The translations under genes and the position numbers were made by a program. A stretch of DNA of 41,901 nucleotides from Deltaproteobacteria bacterium (GTDB lineage Bacteria > Desulfobacterota > Syntrophorhabdia > Syntrophorhabdales > JANXAF01), in assembly GCA_026417175.1 (NCBI GenBank), contig JAOADT010000005.1, forward strand, positions 1-41,901, in the 5' to 3' direction. Each line of letters starts with the position of its first letter. Within the stretch, counting starts at the first letter, position 1. Below the pieces are notes generated by a model, which saw only the letters and a program-made list of their open reading frames with translations, was not told where the DNA came from and did not search any database. This document shows positions 1 to 6,619 of this stretch, in pieces.

Positions 1-38
1 TTTTTTAGCAGACTTTGTATCTCTTATAGATTGTTTTT

Positions 39-219
39 CTTGAAATGGCTTCCAGATCTGGAAGGGTTACGACTAACTTTTATTCTTTTTGAATTCTCGC
101 CCGAATTCAATTCCACTTGAAATGGCTTCCAGATCTGGAAGGGTTACGACTCATGATGGTCAAAGTTATTGAGGTGGGTTTGGCCTTGAAATGGCTCCAG
201 ATCTGGAAGGGTTACGACT
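39..219. CRISPR. CRISPR array end: three repeats, two spacers
   Basis: Three copies of a 36-base repeat lie at 39-74, 116-151 and 185-219, with unique spacers of 41 (75-115) and 33 bases (152-184). Bases 1-38 look like the end of a further spacer, so the array runs off the left edge. Each intact repeat has the central 16-base palindrome CTTCCAGATCTGGAAG, which could fold into an 8-bp crRNA-type hairpin. The last copy has lost one T inside this palindrome (35 bases). Degenerate terminal repeats are usually at the leader-distal end, which would put the leader off the left edge, but direction is not proven. No cas gene is present in the window, so the subtype cannot be assigned. Confidence 0.88.
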
Positions 220-251
220 TTGACTGAAGAAAAAAGTGGTTTAACACTCCT

Positions 252-279
252 TTGTCAGAACAGTATAATTATTTATACT
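252..279 (+). promoter_or_regulatory. Putative sigma-70 promoter before the TM2 gene
   Basis: TTGTCA (252-257) and TATACT (274-279) are separated by 16 bases. They point away from the CRISPR array towards the TM2-domain gene at 434. The 220-433 interval holds nothing else I recognise. Confidence 0.4.
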
Positions 280-433
280 CAGATAGAGAGTTCAGATCGT
301 TTATGTCCCATGTGAAAAAGATGCGATCTTCATTGGAAAAACTGTTCATTTTTTTAATAACTGTGATATAGGTAAAGCTTTGCAAAACGCGTGGAGATTT
401 AAAGAGATGATTTTTAGAGAAGGAGGGAGATGA

Positions 434-709
434 ATGTTTATTCCTGATCCGGAAATGAGCCGAAATATCTCTTCCAAAGACAAGGGTATTCTCATTCTTC
501 TTTCCAGTTTTTTTGGGTTCTTAGGCGTAGACAGGTTTTATAGAGGACAAGTCGGGATGGGCATTTTAAAACTTCTGACTTTCGGGGGGTTTGGTATTTG
601 GTCATTAGTGGATAGCGTGCTATATATGGTAGGAAAGATCCCTAAAGATTCGGAAGGAAAAATGATACTTGACAGGAAAACCCTGGAAGCACTTTTTTAT
701 TTCAAGTAA
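434..709 (+). CDS. TM2-domain small membrane protein
   Basis: This 91-residue protein has the TM2 layout: a first hydrophobic helix (about residues 19-32), the short DRFYRG motif (33-38), a glycine/leucine segment with GG at 51-52, and a second helix containing W56 and D60. The conserved D-R-F-Y-x-G and G-x-W-x-x-x-D residues are diagnostic of the TM2 fold (Pfam family name). The molecular role of bacterial TM2 proteins is not established. The start at 434 is supported by a strong AAGGAGGGA ribosome site at 420-428. An ATG at 430 is out of frame. The gene stands alone between the CRISPR array and the Crp/Fnr gene, which is on the opposite strand. Confidence 0.85.
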   Translation: MFIPDPEMSRNISSKDKGILILLSSFFGFLGVDRFYRGQVGMGILKLLTFGGFGIWSLVDSVLYMVGKIPKDSEGKMILDRKTLEALFYFK

Positions 710-847
710 CGTCCCACTTTGGTCAGGACTTAAAGGTTTTGGTACTCAACTAAAAAATGGATAATAATTCTAGACAAGTCCTTGGTACAAATAACATGTG
801 TATCATTTTTAGCCTAATCTCCTCTAACTTTACTTCCCTAGTTTGTG

Positions 848-1531
848 TCATATACGCGTTACCATCTCTTCTATCAGGGATGATAAGCCTTTTGCGTCTG
901 CAAGCAGAATCATCTTATTTTTCTCTTTTATGTATCCGTTTTTTTTGAATTCGCTCAAGATCCTGATTGTGGTTTCTGTGGTTGTTGCTGCTAATTCTGC
1001 CAATTGTTGTCTCGTTAACTTTGTATCTATGAGAATCCCTTCCTCTGTATTTTTTCCATATTTGGCAGCAAGCCTTAGCAATTGATAAGCGATCCTTGAA
1101 GTGCAGTCGTCAAGAGCAACCCCTGTCAATACATCAAGACTCGTTTTCATACGAAGCGTTATCTCTTGAAGAATCAGTTTATTTATATGAGGATACTTGT
1201 TGTATACGTCTAAAAATATCTCCTTAGCGATCTTTAAAACTTTACTGTTCTCAACGGTAGTCGCAGTTGCAGGATAAGGAAAACCTTTTATTATTGCAAG
1301 AACCCCGAAAAATTGGCCAGGGTCTATAATCTCGATTGTTACTTCTCGACCTCCTGTGGACACTCTGGAAATTTTGACTTTGCCTTCCAAAAGTCCATAA
1401 AACCAATTTGCTTTGTCTCCTTGGTTAAATATGATCGTTTTCTTTTTTACGTTTTGATAAATGGCATTTCTTTCTAGACGTAAGAGATCCTCTTCTTTGA
1501 TATTACTAAAGATTTTGATGTTTTTGACCAT
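848..1531 (-). CDS. Crp/Fnr-family regulator, likely HcpR-type activator of hcp
   Basis: A cyclic-nucleotide-binding-type beta-barrel (about residues 5-115, with FNQGD and the GxxFG-like GQFFG) is followed by a long dimerisation helix and a C-terminal winged helix. The recognition helix reads TTTETTIRIL, keeping the Glu and Arg that contact TGA in FNR-type proteins. The N-terminal cysteine cluster of FNR is absent, so it is not an FNR-type oxygen sensor. It is divergent from hcp. Crp/Fnr proteins beside hcp in anaerobes are often HcpR-type sensors of nitrosative stress, and I infer that role here. I chose the ATG at 1531 (227 residues). A TTG at 1546 in the same frame would add five residues. 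Neither has a clear Shine-Dalgarno sequence. Confidence 0.85.
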   Translation of the reverse strand: MVKNIKIFSNIKEEDLLRLERNAIYQNVKKKTIIFNQGDKANWFYGLLEGKVKISRVSTGGREVTIEIIDPGQFFGVLAIIKGFPYPATATTVENSKVLKIAKEIFLDVYNKYPHINKLILQEITLRMKTSLDVLTGVALDDCTSRIAYQLLRLAAKYGKNTEEGILIDTKLTRQQLAELAATTTETTIRILSEFKKNGYIKEKNKMILLADAKGLSSLIEEMVTRI

Positions 1532-1549
1532 AGTCAATTTTAGCAAAAT

Positions 1550-1565
1550 TATGATTCAAATCATA
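1550..1565. promoter_or_regulatory. FNR-like palindromic operator in the regulator/hcp spacer
   Basis: TATGATTCAAATCATA is a perfect inverted repeat with a 2-base centre. It also reads as TGAT-N4-ATCA, the FNR-type half-site spacing. Its centre (1557.5) lies exactly 41.5 bases upstream of the start point predicted from the -10 at 1587-1592, the classic class II Crp/Fnr activator position. It also abuts the start of the regulator gene, so autoregulation is possible. Confidence 0.7.
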
Positions 1566-1586
1566 GTCTTTCAGGATTCTCTTTGC

Positions 1587-1592
1587 TATAAA
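1587..1592 (+). promoter_or_regulatory. -10 element of the hcp promoter
   Basis: TATAAA lies 37 bases before the hcp start codon. No good -35 is visible at the matching distance, as expected for an activator-dependent class II promoter. The predicted start point is about 1599. Confidence 0.5.
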
Positions 1593-1629
1593 GATACATG
1601 TAACCATAAACAAAGGAAGGAGGTATCCC

Positions 1630-3243
1630 ATGTTTTGTAGACAATGCGAACAAACCGTAAATTCAAAGGCATGTACAAAAGTAGGGGTGTGTGGAAAAGA
1701 TCCTATAGTTTCCTCATTACAGCATTTGCTAATATATACGCTTTGTGGATTAGCCCCCTACGCAAAAGCCAGTCTTTTAAAAGGTGAGCTAAAAGAAGGC
1801 GATATTAAGTACATACTCGAAGCACTTTTTTCCACACTTACAAATGTGAATTTTGATCCTGAGGCATTAAAAAGGTATATATTGACCATTCACAGGTTAA
1901 GTGAGGATTTAAAATCAAAAGGTCTATCAGTCAATGAGAATGAAGCGAGAGATCTAAAATTAGAAGATAACATTTCTGAGTTGATAAAGAAGGGTGATGA
2001 GGCTGAAAGAAGGCTCTTTTTTAACACACCTAATGAGGACATCCAGTCTCTGAAAGAAATTACCTTGTATTCAGTAAAAGGAATAGCGGCCTATGCCTAT
2101 CATGCTTTAATACTGGGAAGAAGCGATAAGACCGTTTATGAGTTTATTTTTGATGCGTTAGATCAAATATTAAGAGATAGTGATCTTAGCTTTTGGATGG
2201 AGATGGTGTTTAAAGCAGGCGAAATAAATTTTAAAACCATGGAATTACTAGATAATGCCCATACAGAACTTTATGGTCATCCCATTCCTACAAAGGTACC
2301 ACTCGGGGTAAAGAAAGGAAAAGCAATTCTTGTATCGGGTCACGATCTTAAGGATCTGGAGCATCTTTTAATACAGACGGATGGAAAAGGAATATATGTT
2401 TATACGCACGGTGAAATGCTCCCTGCTCATGGATATCCTAAGCTGAAGAAGTATAGACATCTTTACGGACACTATGGTACTGCATGGCAAAACCAAAGGA
2501 GGGAGTTTTTAGCATTTCCAGGCCCGATACTTATGACAACAAACTGTCTCATAAAACCAGAGGATGCTTATATGGACAGAATTTTCACTAAAGGTCCGGT
2601 TGGCTGGCCTGGTGTGAATCACATTAAGGGATATGATTTTTCTTTAATAATCGATAAAGCCCTTAAACTAAATGGTTTCGAAGAAGACAGAGAAGGTGGC
2701 GAGATTATGGTTGGATTTGCAAGGAATGCAATACTTTCGGTTTCAGACAAGTTGATAGATCTTATAAAGACTGGGAAGATTAGACGTTTTATCTTAGTTG
2801 GCGGATGCGACGGGGCAAGACCCGGGAGAAGCTACTATGCTGATTTCGTAGAAAAAACACCGAATGATACAGTAATACTCACTCTGGCCTGTGGGAAGTT
2901 TAGATTTTTTGATAAAAAACTGGGAACCATAGATGGGATACCTAGACTAATTGATATAGGTCAATGCAATGATGCCTATTCTGCCATCCAAATTGCAGTA
3001 GCCCTATCCAAAGCATTTAATCTTGAGGTGAATGATCTTCCTTTGTCTTTAGTTCTTTCGTGGTTTGAACAAAAGGCTGTGGCTATCCTAACAACCCTTC
3101 TTTATCTTGGAATAAAAAACATTCGTTTAGGTCCAACATTACCTGCCTTTATAAGTCCCAATGTGCTTAAAATTCTCATTGAGAAATTCAACATCAAACT
3201 AATTGGAAACCCTGACGAAGATCTTAAAGAGATACTTCAGTGA
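1630..3243 (+). CDS. hcp: Hydroxylamine reductase / hybrid-cluster protein
   Basis: This 537-residue protein has the Hcp pattern throughout. The N-terminal cluster cysteines are C3, C6, C15 and C21. The residues expected to bind the hybrid Fe-S-O cluster are visible in order: His in SGHDLKDLEH, Glu in GEMLPAHG, Cys in TTNCLIKP, Cys in VGGCDGARPG, Cys in LTLACGKF, Cys in DIGQCNDAY, then Glu and Lys in WFEQKAV. Hcp enzymes reduce hydroxylamine and nitric oxide in the cytoplasm of anaerobes and protect against nitrosative stress. A strong AAGGAGG site precedes the ATG. It is transcribed alone from a promoter with an FNR-like site at -41.5, divergent from a Crp/Fnr gene, so induction by that regulator is likely. 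All key residues are present, so it should be active. Confidence 0.97.
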   Translation: MFCRQCEQTVNSKACTKVGVCGKDPIVSSLQHLLIYTLCGLAPYAKASLLKGELKEGDIKYILEALFSTLTNVNFDPEALKRYILTIHRLSEDLKSKGLSVNENEARDLKLEDNISELIKKGDEAERRLFFNTPNEDIQSLKEITLYSVKGIAAYAYHALILGRSDKTVYEFIFDALDQILRDSDLSFWMEMVFKAGEINFKTMELLDNAHTELYGHPIPTKVPLGVKKGKAILVSGHDLKDLEHLLIQTDGKGIYVYTHGEMLPAHGYPKLKKYRHLYGHYGTAWQNQRREFLAFPGPILMTTNCLIKPEDAYMDRIFTKGPVGWPGVNHIKGYDFSLIIDKALKLNGFEEDREGGEIMVGFARNAILSVSDKLIDLIKTGKIRRFILVGGCDGARPGRSYYADFVEKTPNDTVILTLACGKFRFFDKKLGTIDGIPRLIDIGQCNDAYSAIQIAVALSKAFNLEVNDLPLSLVLSWFEQKAVAILTTLLYLGIKNIRLGPTLPAFISPNVLKILIEKFNIKLIGNPDEDLKEILQ

Positions 3244-3249
3244 AAAAAC

Positions 3250-3279
3250 GCGGGCATGACTTTAAATTGTCATGCCCGC
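3250..3279. terminator. Strong hairpin after hcp
   Basis: An 11-bp perfect inverted repeat (GCGGGCATGAC / GTCATGCCCGC) encloses an 8-base loop, seven bases after the hcp stop. On the plus strand it is preceded by a run of A and followed by only a weak tail. Read on the minus strand it is followed by GTTTTTT, a standard intrinsic terminator. It may therefore end hcp mRNA as a simple stem and also block antisense transcription entering hcp. Confidence 0.75.
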
Positions 3280-3443
3280 AAAGCAACTGGCATTTGAAGT
3301 TTAGTTTTTACTAACCAATCCGGTTATTCCTATTCTAGCCAACAAAATTAGATAGAAAGGTGTTTCATCTTTGAAAGGTGATGAGATGGACAAAAGGGTT
3401 ACTGCCTTGATAAGGCTGGAAAAAAGGTAGATAATAATAATTG

Positions 3444-3956
3444 ATGGAGAAATGGTATGTTGTTCGGACGAAACCGAAGAATGAGGAAAGAGCAAAAAGA
3501 AACTTGCAAAATGGTGGTTTTGAGGTTCTTGCCCCGAAAATAAAGTACAAGAAGTTCAAAGACGGGGATGTAACCGAAGTGATCGAAGAAATGTTTCCCG
3601 GATACATATTTGTAAAGTTTCTTCCTTCAAGAGACTATAGAACTGTAAAATATACGAGAGGTGTAAGGGAAGTAGTTCACTTCGGGGATCAGGTAATCCC
3701 CGTAGAAGATGATATAATAGAATACATAAAAAGTAAGCTAAAGAACGGTGTTGCAGAGATTGAAAGACAGAGATTTCAAAGTGGAGAAAAGGTGATAATA
3801 ACGGATGGTCCTTTCAAAGGTCTTGTGGGGATATTTGAAAAAGAGCTTAAACCTAGCGAAAGGATATCAATATTGCTTGAAGGATTGAACTACTATGCTA
3901 AAATCATTATCCATCGAGAGCTTGTCTCTTCCTACAAAGAAAAATTAACTTCATAA
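3444..3956 (+). CDS. NusG/RfaH-like transcription elongation factor
   Basis: This 170-residue protein begins with the NusG N-terminal (NGN) domain: WYVVRTKPKNEERAKRNL, then the PGYIF motif and a VKYTRGVREVVHFG segment, spanning about residues 2-105. It ends with a KOW domain (GEKVIITDGPFKGLVGIFE, about 115-165). Such proteins bind the RNA polymerase clamp and affect pausing, termination or coupling to ribosomes. Housekeeping nusG usually sits beside secE and ribosomal protein genes. This one does not, so a specialised RfaH/LoaP-type paralogue is more likely. Its target operon cannot be told from here. I chose the ATG at 3444; a TTG directly before it is also in frame. The stop codon overlaps the ribosome site of hflX. 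Confidence 0.88.
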   Translation: MEKWYVVRTKPKNEERAKRNLQNGGFEVLAPKIKYKKFKDGDVTEVIEEMFPGYIFVKFLPSRDYRTVKYTRGVREVVHFGDQVIPVEDDIIEYIKSKLKNGVAEIERQRFQSGEKVIITDGPFKGLVGIFEKELKPSERISILLEGLNYYAKIIIHRELVSSYKEKLTS

Positions 3957-3968
3957 GGAGGGTCTCTT

Positions 3969-5654
3969 ATAGAGGTTTTCGGAAATACCTCAGGCCTTAC
4001 GCCACGCCTAAAAACAAGACTTCTTAATATCTATAAGAAAAGAATCAATCCAAGGTCTATTGTTGACCCAGATGTAGCAAAAACTCTCTTTGGCATATCT
4101 AAAGAGATAGAAAGAGAAGTCGGGATACTCATAAATAGACGAGGTAACATCGAATATGTAATTGTAGGAGAAAAAAGAAGTATAAAAATCCCTGAAATAG
4201 GGACCGAGAGAAAAACTCAAGCGAAATTTAACGGGCTAAGATTCATACATACCCATCTGGATGGGGCATCACTCTCAAAAGAAGACATGAATATTCTTGC
4301 ACTCTCCAAATTTGATTTTATTGCGTGTCTCATAGAAAAGAAAGGAAGTGAAAAGATCATACTCCACGGAGGTTATCTCATACCACAGGAGAGAACAGGT
4401 AAAATCTGGGATTTTATTGGGCCCTTACCAACAGACGAAATTAGGATAGATTTCTTAGAATTTATAAATGAACTTGAAAATGAGTTTCTGAAAACATGGG
4501 GTAGGTATCATTCCGTTAAGAAGCAGAAAGAAGAGTGTGTAATTGTCTCCGTTGTACCTCCAAGGTCAAAAAAAGATCTTGATCAGCATTTGAGCGAAAT
4601 GAAATCTCTGTGTCAGTCTGCTGGACTCTCAGTTCTTGATACCATTGTCCAGAGGCCGAAAACAATTCACCCCGGCTATGTTATAGGACGTGGAAAAATT
4701 GAGGAGATTGTCATGAGATCTGCAAATATTGGTGCAGATGTTTTAGTGTTTGACGAGGAATTAACTCCAGCTCAGCTGAGGAACATATCAGGGATTACAG
4801 ACATGAAAGTGATAGATAGGAATCAGTTAATTCTTGACATATTTGCAACGAAAGCCAAAACTAGAGAAGCAAAAGTTCAAGTAGAACTCGCCCAGCTCAA
4901 ATACATTTTTCCGAGACTAGCAGAAAAAAACACAGCTTTTTCTAGGCTTACAGGAGGGATAGGAGGAAGGGGTCCGGGAGAAACAAAACTGGAAATAGAC
5001 AAAAGAAGAATAAGGGAGAGGATAGCTTTGCTAGAAGAAAGACTCGCGGATATAAAAAGAGTTAGAGAAGTAAAAAGAGGAAAAAGAAAGGAATCAAACT
5101 TGCCAATAGTTTCGATAGTGGGATATGCTAATTCTGGTAAATCTAGTCTTTTAAATCTTCTTACAAAAAGTGACGTCGAAGTGGACGGAAAGCCTTTTAG
5201 CACACTTACCCCGACGACAAGGATAATAAAGTATCCTGAAAGGAAAAACATAATTGTAAGTGACACGGTGGGACTAATTCGTAACCTTCCAGAACCCCTT
5301 TTAGATGCTTTTCTTTCCACTTTTGAAGAACTTCGACACGCTGATCTTTTGATCCACCTTGTAGATGTCACTGACTATCACGTGGAAGACAAGATAGAAT
5401 CTGTTGAAGAGATATTAGAAAGGCTGGGTTTAAAAAATAAGCGAAGAATTATAGTGTTCAATAAAATAGATAGACTCATGGAAGAGGAAAGAGAGTATCT
5501 CAAGAATCTTGAAAAGAGATACAATGCCATCTCGATATCTTGCCTAAAGGAAATAGGAATATACGAGCTCTTAAAAAGGATCGAAGAAGAGCTAGAATAT
5601 CAGACTTCCAAATACCGAGAACCTAGCAGACCGCAGGCAGCAGAGACGTCTTGA
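3969..5654 (+). CDS. hflX: HflX ribosome-associated GTPase, apparent ATA start
   Basis: HflX is a GTPase that binds and splits stalled 70S ribosomes under stress. The G domain is complete: GYANSGKS (G1, about residue 385), DTVGLI (G3) and FNKID (G4). It is preceded by the HflX domain with the glycine-rich GGIGGRGPGETKLE linker. The first ATG in frame is at 4287, but conserved HflX-like sequence continues about 106 residues upstream (EVFGNTSGL, then an IHTHLDG-containing region). That frame reaches the nusG-like stop codon with no ATG, GTG or TTG. The only codon correctly spaced from a strong AAGGAGGG site (3955-3962) is ATA at 3969, giving 561 residues. Starting at 4287 would remove much of the N-terminal domain. 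The 3' end overlaps rlmN tail to tail by 55 bases. Confidence 0.85.
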   Translation: MEVFGNTSGLTPRLKTRLLNIYKKRINPRSIVDPDVAKTLFGISKEIEREVGILINRRGNIEYVIVGEKRSIKIPEIGTERKTQAKFNGLRFIHTHLDGASLSKEDMNILALSKFDFIACLIEKKGSEKIILHGGYLIPQERTGKIWDFIGPLPTDEIRIDFLEFINELENEFLKTWGRYHSVKKQKEECVIVSVVPPRSKKDLDQHLSEMKSLCQSAGLSVLDTIVQRPKTIHPGYVIGRGKIEEIVMRSANIGADVLVFDEELTPAQLRNISGITDMKVIDRNQLILDIFATKAKTREAKVQVELAQLKYIFPRLAEKNTAFSRLTGGIGGRGPGETKLEIDKRRIRERIALLEERLADIKRVREVKRGKRKESNLPIVSIVGYANSGKSSLLNLLTKSDVEVDGKPFSTLTPTTRIIKYPERKNIIVSDTVGLIRNLPEPLLDAFLSTFEELRHADLLIHLVDVTDYHVEDKIESVEEILERLGLKNKRRIIVFNKIDRLMEEEREYLKNLEKRYNAISISCLKEIGIYELLKRIEEELEYQTSKYREPSRPQAAETS

Positions 5655-6619
5655 CCCTTTGATTTTCTTATTGTGGCAGTATAGCCCCTTTTCAGTAAAA
5701 TCCTTTGAAAGTTAAGTATCTTTTCATCACTAGGTGTCTTGAAAGAAATATGCTTTGATTCGTTATATGGAATTATATTTATCTTGCATTTTACTCCTGA
5801 AAGGAGATCTGCAAGTTTTTCAGCATCTTTCCCAGAATCATTGATGTCACCGATAATAACGTACTCGAAGGTTATACGACTACGTTTATCCGGCCTGTAA
5901 CTTCGCGCAAAATCCACAATTGTTTCAAGGGGATAAATGCGGTTTATGGGCATAAGGTATGTCCTTTTTTCGTCATCTGCAGCATTTAAAGAGATTGCTA
6001 TAACACATAAATTCTGGGGAATTGTCTTTAAGGTGTCGATTAAGCCAGAGGTGGAAACCGTTATTTTTCTTTTAGAAAGGTTTAGACCGTAAGGGCTTCC
6101 GAAGATTTGGATGGCTTTAATCACATTTTCCACATTGTCCATTGGCTCGCCCATGCCCATAAAGACAACATTTGTAATTGTCGTGTCTGTAAGCTTTTTT
6201 ACGCTCATCATTTGGGATACTATTTCATCTGTTGTGAGATTTCTTATAAAACCGATTTTTCCAGTTACACAAAATCTACATCCCATTTTACACCCTATTT
6301 GGGTTGAAACGCAGAGTGTGGTTCTGTCTTCCTCAGGCATAAGGACACTTTCAACCGTATATCCATCATGGGTTCTAAATGCAAATTTAGTCGATCCGTC
6401 CTTAGATCTTTCCATACTTTCCAGATTAAGGAAAGTAAACGAGAACATTTCTTTGAAAATCTTTCTCAAACTTTTCGGTATATCGGTCATTAGTTCGAAA
6501 TCTAATACAAACTTGTTGTAAATCCATTTGAACAGTTGTCTTGCCCTAAATTTTTCCTTTCCGCAGACACCTAGTATATGTTCAAGTTCATTAAGAGTTA
6601 AATTAAAGAAGGGCTCCAT
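5600..6619 (-). CDS. rlmN: 23S rRNA (A2503-C2)/tRNA (A37) methyltransferase RlmN
   Basis: This radical-SAM enzyme of 339 residues has the cluster motif C110-x3-C114-x2-C117 (CKMGCRFC), an upstream glutamate in VESVLMP (E90) and the C-terminal methyl-carrying cysteine in SAACGLL (C329). Together these identify RlmN, which methylates A2503 of 23S rRNA and A37 of some tRNAs. The N-terminal RlmN accessory domain covers about the first 95 residues. Its start codon lies inside the end of recD2 (17-base overlap), so the two are probably translated from one message. Its 3' end runs 55 bases into hflX on the other strand. Length and motifs are normal. Confidence 0.96.
   Translation of the reverse strand: MEPFFNLTLNELEHILGVCGKEKFRARQLFKWIYNKFVLDFELMTDIPKSLRKIFKEMFSFTFLNLESMERSKDGSTKFAFRTHDGYTVESVLMPEEDRTTLCVSTQIGCKMGCRFCVTGKIGFIRNLTTDEIVSQMMSVKKLTDTTITNVVFMGMGEPMDNVENVIKAIQIFGSPYGLNLSKRKITVSTSGLIDTLKTIPQNLCVIAISLNAADDEKRTYLMPINRIYPLETIVDFARSYRPDKRSRITFEYVIIGDINDSGKDAEKLADLLSGVKCKINIIPYNESKHISFKTPSDEKILNFQRILLKRGYTATIRKSKGQDVSAACGLLGSRYLEV

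Noticed and set aside
84-113. GAATTC repeats inside the first spacer as a structured element
   Set aside because: They lie in a unique spacer and are most simply part of the captured foreign sequence.
757-1085. Plus-strand frames overlapping the Crp/Fnr gene end
   Set aside because: They lie mostly antisense to a clear gene and have no ribosome site or family signal.
3386-3430. 14-residue frame (MDKRVTALIRLEKR) before the nusG-like gene, possible leader peptide
   Set aside because: No attenuator hairpins or repeated regulatory codons accompany it, and its ribosome site is weak.
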